27,051 bases of DNA from the IMG/VR virus record IMGVR_UViG_3300022562_000186, positions 1 to 27,051 of that record, one strand, 5' to 3'. The notes under the pieces are model-generated. The model saw nothing but the letters and a program-made list of their open reading frames with translations, was not told the DNA's origin and did not search any database. The translations under genes were made by a program, and so were the position numbers. Origin of the DNA: a virus. Below, one piece after another: positions 17,523 to 23,724 of this stretch; the first letter of the stretch is position 1, and each line of letters begins with the position of its first letter.

Positions 17523-18104
17523 TTACGTCGAAGTAGAGCCGACAGATAGATGCGGCTCATACCAATCCAGCGTCATAGCGACAGTGCCAATCAGCCCGGA
17601 TCTGTTTATCGCTCTCAGAGCGTATGTGTATGATGTTGATAAATTTAATTCGCCTACTAAATCGCCTATCGAGCCTCCACCAGCATTGCCGCCAGCGCCG
17701 CCAGGTAAAAACTGTGCCGGGTACGGGCTACCCCAGGTTGTCGAAGTCCACGTGGATGCCGACACAAGGGCGGAAGTTCCCCACCTTACTGTAGCTTGAG
17801 ACTGCTTAACCGTGTGTCCGCTTTTGTTTTGTATCGTAGCCGTTCTTGCTGTAGTGCTGGCCGATGTAGTCGCGCCTCTAAACAATTGAACGTCTGCATC
17901 TCCGCTGGCAGCTACCCCGAATCTTATATGCATCTCCCCGCCTGGCTTAATTAAAATGACGCCAGATGCGTTATCAGCCAGTCTGGTAGAAACTTCGCTC
18001 CACGCATGGCCAGATACGAAAGATTGCCCAGCATGCGTGCGATAATGGTTTGGGCTGATTACAACTGGCCAGCCGTATTCTTCGTCCTTGGGAGTGGTTG
18101 CCAT
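17523..18104 (-). CDS. Beta-rich Ser/Thr/Gly-rich protein, candidate virion decoration or fibre protein
   Basis: 193 residues. It begins MATTPKDEEYGWPVVISPNH and continues with beta-rich, Ser/Thr-heavy stretches (FRGATTSASTTARTATIQN, ALVSASTWTSTTWGSP), a Gly-rich loop (FLPGGAGGNAGGGSIGDLVG) and a fibronectin-like pattern LSTSYTYALRAINRSG near the end. The loop could be a flexible link between two beta domains. No family is recognised. The ATG shares one base with the previous stop (TAATG), with GGGGCTGG upstream as a modest ribosome binding site. It is probably part of the same structural subset as its two neighbours; this is inference. Confidence 0.72.
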   Translation of the reverse strand: MATTPKDEEYGWPVVISPNHYRTHAGQSFVSGHAWSEVSTRLADNASGVILIKPGGEMHIRFGVAASGDADVQLFRGATTSASTTARTATIQNKSGHTVKQSQATVRWGTSALVSASTWTSTTWGSPYPAQFLPGGAGGNAGGGSIGDLVGELNLSTSYTYALRAINRSGLIGTVAMTLDWYEPHLSVGSTST

Positions 18105-18469
18105 TAACCAGCCCCATAAAAATGTGCGAACACCCTCACCTTAGCGCCTGCTACCGTTGACAAGGCAATAGCGGACAGCTTAGAAGATGAAGATTTACCT
18201 GTTACCTGAAAAAGTAAATCTCCTTGCGCGGAGATGGTAAATTGCCTGCTTACTTCGCCAGTGGAAGTCCCGACTGTAGTGCTTACTCTGGTGACAGAGC
18301 TGGATTCTAGATTGATATAAGCGTTACCGCTAGCAAGAATCCGCACCATACTAACCTGAGTGCTCGGGTAGTTAACTGCTGCGGCGGCTGTGGTGGCCAT
18401 CAATACCGCGGAATACTCCGGGAGCAGATACGCATTTTGTCTTGGGTAGAGCTTTCCTACTGGCTTCAT
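18104..18469 (-). CDS. Small beta-rich protein, candidate virion component
   Basis: 121 residues from the ATG at 18469 (MKPVGKLYPRQNAYLLPEYS). That start is preferred over an upstream TTG at 18496 because it has AGAGAG upstream and overlaps the stop of the 44-residue gene. The protein is beta-rich with many Ser/Thr (SSSVTRVSTTVGTSTGEVSR, TGKSSSSKLSAIALST) and ends with VRVFAHFYGAG. There is no signal peptide. It couples directly to the 193-residue gene through TAATG. No family is recognised; the shared composition suggests the three genes make related surface proteins. Confidence 0.7.
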   Translation of the reverse strand: MKPVGKLYPRQNAYLLPEYSAVLMATTAAAAVNYPSTQVSMVRILASGNAYINLESSSVTRVSTTVGTSTGEVSRQFTISAQGDLLFQVTGKSSSSKLSAIALSTVAGAKVRVFAHFYGAG

Positions 18470-18600
18470 TGATTCATCTCTCTCTTGGGTTTCCAACCTG
18501 TACGCCGCAAAGCCCCGTAGACATAGGCATTCTTACGCTCTTTGCTCCAATTCTTCCCGCTAACCTCTTTCTTTAGCTTCCGTTCAAGTGCTGCCGGCAT
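18466..18600 (-). CDS. 44-residue phage protein
   Basis: A short coding frame running from the ATG at 18600 to a TGA at 18466, beginning MPAALERKLKKEVSGKNWSK and continuing with RKNAYVYGALRRTGWKP. It starts on the TAATG of the DUF5681-type gene and ends on the ATG of the next gene, so it fits exactly into the coupled chain. 'KERKNAYVYGALRRTGW' resembles a common small phage protein pattern ('W...RK.AYVYGTLRKTGW'), which may be a small DNA- or RNA-contacting basic protein. Function unknown. Confidence 0.75.
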   Translation of the reverse strand: MPAALERKLKKEVSGKNWSKERKNAYVYGALRRTGWKPKREMNQ

Positions 18601-18938
18601 TAGTGCAGTTCCTTTGTCTCGGTTTCATCCTCATTGGTTGGCTTGGTTAATATGAACGCTACCTTGCGCGCTATCTCTTTGTCGCTTAAGTGCTCGAACA
18701 AATCCTCGCCATCCTTACCTGTGATTTCTGTCATCTGTATTGGCTTACCATGGCCGCGATCCAATATTGCGCAGGCTGCCTGGACTCTTGACGAGGGAGG
18801 GGCATCTTTATTCTTCATTATTTCTACAAGAGTATTCAACGCCGCCTCTGTTTTCTCTTGGGCTAACTCACGTAATCTATGGACTTGTTTTGGTCTGCCG
18901 CCCGGATTACCTGATTGACCTTTAACAAACTTCGCCAT
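18600..18938 (-). CDS. DUF5681-type protein, terminase small subunit candidate
   Basis: 112 residues. The N-terminus KFVKGQSGNPGGRPK (3-17) is the signature of the DUF5681 family. A helical part follows with RELAQEKTEAALNTLVEIMK and SSRVQAACAILDRGHGKP, which resembles the helical domain found in small terminase-like proteins. Family members often sit at the head of phage packaging modules and several are taken to be small terminases, which recognise the packaging start. Here it is the first gene after the promoter at about 19045 and is upstream of terL. The start at 18938 has GGAG 7 bases upstream. The terminase role is likely but not proved by sequence alone. Confidence 0.8.
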   Translation of the reverse strand: MAKFVKGQSGNPGGRPKQVHRLRELAQEKTEAALNTLVEIMKNKDAPPSSRVQAACAILDRGHGKPIQMTEITGKDGEDLFEHLSDKEIARKVAFILTKPTNEDETETKELH

Positions 18939-19044
18939 GCATCTGCTCCAATTCTGTTCTCAGATACCGCCTATTAATCAATATCAGAGCCAAAGTATCA
19001 CCATATAAGCATAAAATAATACTAATATTCTGGAATTTAAAGAC

Positions 19045-19075
19045 ATTATACGCTAACGCTTAAGCGTCATTTGAA
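19045..19075 (-). promoter_or_regulatory. Candidate late promoter with overlapping palindromic operator
   Basis: On the minus strand a perfect TATAAT (19050-19045) lies about 107 bases before the start of the DUF5681-type gene, in an otherwise gene-free stretch (18939-19059). The -35 box is weak (candidates are AATGAC or CAAATG just upstream). The spacer is filled by the perfect 12-bp palindrome ACGCTTAAGCGT (19056-19067). This palindrome also overlaps the stop codon of the helix-turn-helix gene, so that protein is a natural candidate for binding it. Confidence 0.5.
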
Positions 19076-19380
19076 AACGCCTTCTGGAAGAGTTTAACTA
19101 AATATTGGATTTGCTTGAGTCCGCCAGATTCGGCGATTCTTTGAATGGTTAGGTCTTCACCGCAGCATCTACAATGCAAGGCCAGAAGAGAGCGCCCACT
19201 TGACTCCATTGGCTCTGACCCGTCTCGCCATCGCTGCGCCGTGCTCCATGGGACGCCTACTAGATTAGCTATATCTGAGTAAGACCTGCCTGTTAGAATA
19301 ATATCGTCGATGATTTGCGGCCAGTTTAATTTTACCGGGTAAATGTACTCGTTAAACTTGAACTTATACAACTGGCTCAT
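19060..19380 (-). CDS. Helix-turn-helix protein, probable regulator
   Basis: 106 residues. A helix-turn-helix is visible at about 31-53: TGRSYSDIANLVGVPWSTAQ then RWRDG, with the usual 'IA...GV..ST...W' spacing. A CCGED motif with nearby Cys and His (LALHCRCCGEDLTI) might bind metal. The start at 19380 has GAGGGAAG before the ATG and lies inside the end of pseI (17-base overlap). The gene ends inside the palindrome of the next promoter, so the protein is a good candidate for controlling entry into the packaging genes. A small terminase is an alternative, since these also carry N-terminal helix-turn-helix domains; the neighbouring DUF5681-type gene makes this less likely. Confidence 0.7.
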   Translation of the reverse strand: MSQLYKFKFNEYIYPVKLNWPQIIDDIILTGRSYSDIANLVGVPWSTAQRWRDGSEPMESSGRSLLALHCRCCGEDLTIQRIAESGGLKQIQYLVKLFQKAFSNDA

Positions 19381-20314
19381 CTTCCCTCACTGATCTTACA
19401 AGCCTTCGCCCTATAAATGAGTTTAGGTGCCTAGGGTGCAGCCCATCGTTTGGCCGGCATACCTTGAGATGGTCGCGCCTTACTACCGTCCCCACTGGTA
19501 GATCCTTAGCGAAATGCAAGGAAGGCCGTAATTCGAAGCTGGCCTCCTCCCCTGGCTTAACCCCATATGTCGGCCTACCTATTCGCTCCTCGGCTTTCCG
19601 TATGGCGTGAACCATTGTCTCAAACTGCTCGGGAAGTAACGCAAACTTCCCGTCTACTCCACCCCTATCCAGGCAAATATGCTTTTCTATCACATCGGCG
19701 CCCATGTATGTGGCAATAACAGGTACTTGGTGCGTCTTAGTATGATCTGAAATCCCTACGTCCGTTCCATACTTCATAAGATCTATCATTGTTGCTAGAT
19801 TGAAATTATCAGAATCGGCCGGATAAGCGCTTACGCAGTGGAGCAACGTCAAAAAAACACCGTTCACAACATCGAGCGCGGATACTATCTCGCCCTCTGT
19901 GGCCATGCCTGTAGATAGAATTATTGGCCTTTCTGTGTCAGCAGTTACCTGCAATAATTCGTAGTTTATTATATCAAAACTAGATATCTTGTACAAAGAA
20001 CAGCCAATTGTCTCCAGAAATTCAACGTCGCGCGGGTGAAAGGGGGTAGAGAACGGGGTTAGCCCCAGCTCCTTTGCGTAGCTGAATAGCTCTCTGTGCC
20101 AAGCCTTCGGAGTATGCGCTTTTCTGTATAACTCGTGGGTACTTTTGCCTGCCCACGGACCAGTTTTTATCCTAACGTTAGTTGATAGGCGCTCTGGCTC
20201 AAACGTTTGAAATTTAACCGCATTGGCGCCTGAATCAGCGGCGGCCTTGATTAGCTGCATGCACTTCTCAAACGATCCGTCGTGAGAGCCTGATATTTCA
20301 GCGACTATTAGCAT
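19364..20314 (-). CDS. pseI: Pseudaminic acid synthase (PseI/NeuB family)
   Basis: 316 residues. The enzyme condenses a 6-deoxy-hexosamine with phosphoenolpyruvate to make a nine-carbon nonulosonic acid. The TIM barrel shows VAEISGSHDGS (4-14), VKFQTFEPE (33-41), LYKISSFDI (108-116), ILSTGMAT (132-139), HCVSAYPA (159-166), GISDHT (187-192) and EKHICLDR (210-217); H191 and H212 match the metal ligands of NeuB. The SAF (antifreeze-like) domain is at about 262-316, with LRPSLHFAKDLPVG and VCRPNDGLHPR; 'GLHP' fits the PseI branch better than NeuB. It is about 30 residues shorter than usual, mainly at the N-terminus. The start at 20314 has only a weak ribosome binding site. The exact sugar, pseudaminic or a relative, cannot be fixed by sequence alone. 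Confidence 0.88.
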   Translation of the reverse strand: MLIVAEISGSHDGSFEKCMQLIKAAADSGANAVKFQTFEPERLSTNVRIKTGPWAGKSTHELYRKAHTPKAWHRELFSYAKELGLTPFSTPFHPRDVEFLETIGCSLYKISSFDIINYELLQVTADTERPIILSTGMATEGEIVSALDVVNGVFLTLLHCVSAYPADSDNFNLATMIDLMKYGTDVGISDHTKTHQVPVIATYMGADVIEKHICLDRGGVDGKFALLPEQFETMVHAIRKAEERIGRPTYGVKPGEEASFELRPSLHFAKDLPVGTVVRRDHLKVCRPNDGLHPRHLNSFIGRRLVRSVREDEPVV

Positions 20315-20368
20315 TAATTTTCACAATTCATCTGGTTTGGGGCGCCCGTATTATATAACATATTTTTC

Positions 20369-21037
20369 CTACAGATTGGGGTCCGCGGCCACTACTTGGG
20401 CTTGACTGTCTTTCGGTATAGGGTAATTGATCCCGTTTAGTTTGGCGTACTTATATTCAGCTAGCGCCCAATCCTCTGGTGTATTAATATCCTGAAAATT
20501 TTCTACCGGACACATAATCGACCATGGGCCATGGATGGGAATCTCGCTTTTCCACGAACGGCCATAGCCGAAATAGAAGTTGCCGGCATCATGTAAAGGA
20601 GTTCCAGTTGAGAACGAGAAGCACATCTTGCGATTCGAGTAGAGTAATTGGCGGCCTCTACGAAGATCTTGCAGACTCAGGAGTGGAGATGTTGCATACA
20701 GGCAGCAAACCAAAGTTTCATCGGTAGGCAGCAATGCCGGGGAGAATATCGCCGCCTCTTCTAAATGCCTAATTGCATCCCTGATGACCGCTTGCGTCGT
20801 TACATCGTTATGGGCCATTGCGTTGCTTCTTGGTATTACATCGGCGCCATACTCTGTTGCTATTTTTGCAATCTCCTTATCCTCGGTTGATACGTAAACT
20901 TTATCGAACAGGCTACTATTCTTCGCGAGATCAATAGAATAGGCTATGATCGGCTTCCCGAAGAAGTCCTTAATATTCTTGCGCGGGATTCTGCCTGATC
21001 CGCCTCGCGCAGGGATTATGCAAACTGAGTCTAGCAT
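20369..21037 (-). CDS. pseF: CMP-nonulosonate cytidylyltransferase (PseF-like), internally shortened
   Basis: 222 residues. It activates the nine-carbon sugar with CTP. The nucleotide-binding start IIPARGGSGRIPRKNIKDF (7-25) is clear, as are YVSTEDKEIA (48-57), VCCLYATSPLL (110-120), HDAGNFYFG (149-157) and the metal-site stretch FQDINTPEDWALAEYKY (181-197). 'HDAG.FY.G' is the mark of PseF enzymes. Compared with PseF as I recall it, about 30-35 residues that normally lie between CFSFS (139-143) and HDAG, including the Arg-Gln-Asp substrate loop, are missing. The ATG follows directly on the preceding stop (TAAATG). It may be a compact functional enzyme or one impaired in sugar binding. Confidence 0.85.
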   Translation of the reverse strand: MLDSVCIIPARGGSGRIPRKNIKDFFGKPIIAYSIDLAKNSSLFDKVYVSTEDKEIAKIATEYGADVIPRSNAMAHNDVTTQAVIRDAIRHLEEAAIFSPALLPTDETLVCCLYATSPLLSLQDLRRGRQLLYSNRKMCFSFSTGTPLHDAGNFYFGYGRSWKSEIPIHGPWSIMCPVENFQDINTPEDWALAEYKYAKLNGINYPIPKDSQAQVVAADPNL

Positions 21038-21226
21038 TTAATCTATCTCAAATATAAGCTTACAGTTGTTGCAGTAGGTTTTTGTTGCATCTACATAGTT
21101 GCCAGGCACTATCGTCTGCTCTCCGCAATTTGGACATATTCTTGCAAAATGACCTGTCATCCACATGGTAAAGATAACCGAGCATGGTATACCGGCCATC
21201 ACAAGGATTGCGACTATGCCAGCCAT
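21038..21226 (-). CDS. Small membrane protein with zinc-ribbon
   Basis: 62 residues from the ATG at 21226, chosen because it forms TGATG with the preceding stop and has GGAA upstream; an in-frame Met at 21259 lies inside the previous gene. One membrane segment (about 2-24, AGIVAILVMAGIPCSVIFTM) is followed by a zinc-ribbon-like pair CPNC (31-34) and CNNC (52-55) and a short tail. It is enclosed in the sugar cassette, directly before pseF. A small anchor or adaptor is possible; no family is recognised. Confidence 0.68.
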   Translation of the reverse strand: MAGIVAILVMAGIPCSVIFTMWMTGHFARICPNCGEQTIVPGNYVDATKTYCNNCKLIFEID

Positions 21227-21537
21227 CAGAATATTTCCGAAAATATAATATCGACACACTGTTGCGCGATGTATCCTGGGAGCTTTCCCTTAGCTATCTC
21301 ACCCCTGATGACGTGAGTTAGGCGAGTTACCATCTTGCCGTGAATCTGGTCGGCTAGTTTTGCGGCGTTAGGTTTCCCGCTCATAATCGCTGAGTTGGCT
21401 TTCTTTGCGATCTCTTCCGCGATACGGTAGGCCATTTCTGAGTGCATTGATACCTCAGTGACAGGCTTATTAAAGCCAATGACCACCATGCCCTCATTCA
21501 TTTGAATGTCCATATTAATATCTGGCTCTCTGCTCAT
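21226..21537 (-). CDS. Unknown small phage protein inside the sugar cassette
   Basis: 103 residues. A Met/Asp-rich N-terminus (MSREPDINMDIQMNEGMVVI) leads into one beta turn (GFNKPVTEVSM) and a mostly helical remainder (SEMAYRIAEEIAKKANSAIM, ending AQQCVDIIFSEIF). There is no catalytic motif, signal or membrane segment. It is not PseH, which is a GNAT acetyltransferase of about 170 residues, nor PseG, which is about 270. It overlaps the aminotransferase stop by 4 bases (ATGA) and the next gene by one. It may be a general phage protein caught among the sugar genes. Confidence 0.7.
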   Translation of the reverse strand: MSREPDINMDIQMNEGMVVIGFNKPVTEVSMHSEMAYRIAEEIAKKANSAIMSGKPNAAKLADQIHGKMVTRLTHVIRGEIAKGKLPGYIAQQCVDIIFSEIF

Positions 21538-22166
21538 TGGAATACCTTAAATTTTGATAAGTCTGGATAATCGTCGTTTGGGATCGGGTCGTTGTGTTTT
21601 GGCAATACTGAGAGCTTGTGGAGTAATCTTGCGGCTACATCCGGAGACATATAGCAATGATACCCTATCATGTCAAAGTTATCGTCTTTCGGCGCTACTC
21701 CCTCGGTCCTACCATCAAAGCGCGCTTTACGGAACCATTTATCCGCTTCCGGATCATCATGGAGGATAGCGCCGCCCTGGGTGTCTCCTAGGATTTTGGT
21801 GGTATGAAAAGAAACGCATTGGAATTGTCCCTTTTTATACATTCCAGATGTAAATTTTCTAGCGCTATCCCATATAGGAGCCGGGAATAATTGATACTCC
21901 CCGAGCCATTCTTCATGATCGTTAAAACAAACTTGCCCGCCAGCATGTATTATACTCTGAGGAACACTGACGTAAGTTCTTGACGGGATCATTAAATCGT
22001 TTTTTCGTCCTGGCGGCCAATAGCAGACTTTTACATGATTAAAAAAATACTTGCATGACAGTAATATTGCCATCGTGCAGCTATTTACCGTTACCGCATA
22101 AGGCGCGCCGGTGTACTCGCATAGCGCCGCCTCGAAATCCTTCACCACGTTAAACGGAGATTTCAT
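21534..22166 (-). CDS. Shortened DegT/PseC-like PLP aminotransferase
   Basis: 210 residues. It belongs to the DegT/DnrJ/EryC1/StrS family, whose members transfer an amino group to a keto-sugar nucleotide using PLP. Visible motifs are FEAALCEYTGAPYAVTVNSC (11-30), MIPSRTYVSVPQSIIHAGG (59-77), APIWDSARKF (96-105; D100 is the PLP ring contact), VSFHTTKILGDTQGG (118-132; K124 is the Schiff-base lysine) and GYHCYMSPDVAARLLHKL (168-185). The family is usually 360-390 residues; here about 30 N-terminal residues and nearly the whole C-terminal domain are absent, with no sign of a frameshift into the next gene. GGGAG lies 8 bases before the start. It sits right after pseB, where pseC is expected. It may be a minimal enzyme or inactive. 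Confidence 0.78.
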   Translation of the reverse strand: MKSPFNVVKDFEAALCEYTGAPYAVTVNSCTMAILLSCKYFFNHVKVCYWPPGRKNDLMIPSRTYVSVPQSIIHAGGQVCFNDHEEWLGEYQLFPAPIWDSARKFTSGMYKKGQFQCVSFHTTKILGDTQGGAILHDDPEADKWFRKARFDGRTEGVAPKDDNFDMIGYHCYMSPDVAARLLHKLSVLPKHNDPIPNDDYPDLSKFKVFQ

Positions 22167-22225
22167 TCACGGCTCCCTTTGTCCATCTGCTTGAATTCAT
22201 TGGTTACTTGGTGATGATTAGACAT
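22163..22225 (-). CDS. Possible 20-residue coupled leader frame
   Basis: An ATG inside the last codons of pseB (22225) opens a 20-residue frame, MSNHHQVTNEFKQMDKGSRE, ending with a TGA that overlaps the ATG of the aminotransferase (ATGA). It fits the coupled pattern of the operon exactly and could carry ribosomes across the gap, but such a short frame may also be chance. Confidence 0.3.
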   Translation of the reverse strand: MSNHHQVTNEFKQMDKGSRE

Positions 22226-23057
22226 GGGCTAGCATCCCCGCCAATTCTTGCACTGACAATCGTCTGGCTATATCACTAGAATTCCCATCTGCCATAGACT
22301 CGTGCAATTTCTCATAACTGCCGAGTCCGGTCTTGACATAATTATTTATCCCCATAGCCATCGCAAGATCGCCGAGACGGTAAGCTGGTAGTTTTGGGAT
22401 TACCGGATTAGCCGGCATTGTTACGATTGTGTCAATAACCAAGCCAACTGCTTCGTGCATATACATCCAGAACCGCGTGCATTCTGGGTCGGTTACCCGG
22501 ATCTCTCTCTTATTCGCAATTGCGTCTCGCCAAACAGGAATAACGCTTCCAGTCGATCCGGCCACGTTCCCGTATCGTGTTACGGCGAATCTTGGTCCTC
22601 TTACACCGTACATATTATTAGAAGCCAGAAAGAGCTGTTCCGCCAAAGCTTTAGAACATCCGTATGGGCTGATAGGTGCATATGCCTTATCTGTAGAAAG
22701 GAACACAACGCTTTTCACGCCGTTGTACACCGCAGCGTCGATCACATTCATAGACCCTATGACATTAGTGTTTACCATTTCACTAGGATTATACGCACCG
22801 ACTTCGATCCGCTTCAAAGCCGCGGCGTGAATAACTATCTCTATCCCATTCATAGCCACTTTGAGGCGTTCTTTATCTCGCACGCAGCCAACAAAGAACC
22901 TCAGGCGAGGGTCGTTACCGAACTGCGTCCTCATTTGCGCCTGTTTCCATTCGTCTCGCGAGTATATGCAGATGCGGTTGTAGATATTATTGTCGAGAAG
23001 ATATTTGACGAAAGCCTGGCCAAAAGCGCCGACTCCACCAGTGATTAGTATACTCAA
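22218..23057 (-). CDS. pseB: UDP-GlcNAc 4,6-dehydratase/5-epimerase (PseB-like SDR)
   Basis: 279 residues. The first enzyme of pseudaminic acid synthesis: it turns UDP-GlcNAc into a 4-keto-6-deoxy sugar. The Rossmann turn ITGGVGAFG (5-13) binds NADP; YSRDEWKQAQM (32-42), HAAALKRIEVGAYNPSEMV (77-95), STDKA (121-125) and YGCSK (132-136) are typical of the PseB/FlaA1 group, as is RYGNVAGSTGSVIPVW. GSYEKLHESM near 246-255 is the usual 'GEKLHE' loop. Family length is about 330, so this is shorter at the C-terminus. The start is TTG at 23057, supported by a perfect AGGAGG six bases upstream and no nearby ATG. It is the first gene of the sugar cassette, just after the terminator at 23090-23111. Confidence 0.88.
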   Translation of the reverse strand: MSILITGGVGAFGQAFVKYLLDNNIYNRICIYSRDEWKQAQMRTQFGNDPRLRFFVGCVRDKERLKVAMNGIEIVIHAAALKRIEVGAYNPSEMVNTNVIGSMNVIDAAVYNGVKSVVFLSTDKAYAPISPYGCSKALAEQLFLASNNMYGVRGPRFAVTRYGNVAGSTGSVIPVWRDAIANKREIRVTDPECTRFWMYMHEAVGLVIDTIVTMPANPVIPKLPAYRLGDLAMAMGINNYVKTGLGSYEKLHESMADGNSSDIARRLSVQELAGMLAHV

Positions 23058-23089
23058 GGTTCCTCCTGGCTTGTGCCAGCCTAGTAACT

Positions 23090-23111
23090 AAAAAAGCCCG
23101 CCGTAACGGGC
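23090..23111 (-). terminator. Rho-independent terminator before the sugar cassette
   Basis: On the minus strand GCCCG-TTACGG-CGGGC (23111-23096) is followed by six T (23095-23090). It ends 33 bases before the TTG of pseB, leaving hardly any room for a promoter of the cassette downstream. The pse genes must therefore be reached by read-through or antitermination, or the hairpin acts as an attenuator. Confidence 0.82.
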
Positions 23112-23124
23112 ATATAACGTGAAG

Positions 23125-23157
23125 TTTATACGCAATCCATTGACTTGTCTATTGCGT
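23125..23157 (-). promoter_or_regulatory. Candidate promoter and operator dyad upstream of the attenuator
   Basis: On the minus strand TAGACA (23151-23146) and TATAAA (23130-23125) are separated by only 15 bases, so the promoter call is weak. The 7-bp inverted repeat ACGCAAT/ATTGCGT at 23130-23136 and 23151-23157, centres 21 bases apart (two helical turns), overlaps it as an operator would. Confidence 0.3.
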
Positions 23158-23186
23158 GTCCCTGGAGATATGGACCACCTCCCGAT

Positions 23187-23426
23187 TCAGCGTTGCTGAT
23201 AATTCCTTTCTTGACATTGTGTCGTTATCGATAATTCTATAAATTTTTTTAATTCTTTAATAGACTCTGTCGCTGATAATTGATATTTCCCAGCCTTTCC
23301 AATATGACTATTGGGATTACGTACTCCAGTTTCATATGCATTCAATACCCGCTTAGCCCACTTTACAGCCTCACAGTACCCACCCCGATCAATTACAAAC
23401 TGTATCCTATCCCTCTCATTACTCAT
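23187..23426 (-). CDS. Unknown phage protein
   Basis: 79 residues from the ATG at 23426, which has AAGGTGA about 6 bases upstream; an in-frame GTG at 23435 overlaps that site and is rejected. The sequence MSNERDRIQFVIDRGGYCEA then VKWAKRVLNAYETGVRNP reads as a helical, charged, soluble protein with a Gln-rich end. It has the look of small conserved phage proteins with no known role. It is the last gene before the terminator, 75 bases on. Confidence 0.68.
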   Translation of the reverse strand: MSNERDRIQFVIDRGGYCEAVKWAKRVLNAYETGVRNPNSHIGKAGKYQLSATESIKELKKFIELSITTQCQERNYQQR

Positions 23427-23480
23427 AATTATCACCTTATCGGTTATGGCCCTAGTTTATCGCCTTACTTCACATAGGCG

Positions 23481-23705
23481 CTAAGGCCGTCTTGAATTTA
23501 GTAAAATTTTATTAATCATCTCCAGATCCCGTGGGGGAATAACCAGACTAGCCGGTTTATTTAAAACTCTACCTAATTTTTCCTTAACCCGGTTTAGTTG
23601 CTCGTACGAAACGCTAGAATCATTAAAATCGTTATTCTTTGCGAATTGCCCCCAAAAATCCTTGCTCGCTCGCTTCTGCGGGATATAAGAAATTTTACCT
23701 GGCAT
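23481..23705 (-). CDS. Unknown small basic phage protein
   Basis: 74 residues starting MPGKISYIPQKRASKDFWGQ. The ATG at 23705 has AGAGGAAATATA upstream; a longer frame from 23759 would run into the tRNA gene and is rejected. The protein is basic and helical (SYEQLNRVKEKLGRVLNKPA) and ends MINKILLNSRRP. No motif is recognised. It lies 19 bases after the tRNA-Thr gene and is separated from the next gene by 54 bases, in which I see nothing. Confidence 0.65.
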   Translation of the reverse strand: MPGKISYIPQKRASKDFWGQFAKNNDFNDSSVSYEQLNRVKEKLGRVLNKPASLVIPPRDLEMINKILLNSRRP

Positions 23706-23724
23706 TATATTTCCTCTCTTAGTT

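Noticed and set aside
20350-20355. TATAAT on the minus strand between pseF and pseI
   Set aside because: No acceptable -35 box is found at 16-18 bases, and the 54-base gap lies inside an operon; an AT-rich chance match is as likely.
21226-21537. The 103-residue gene as PseH or PseG
   Set aside because: It is too short and has neither a GNAT acetyl-CoA motif nor the glycosyltransferase-like pattern of PseG.
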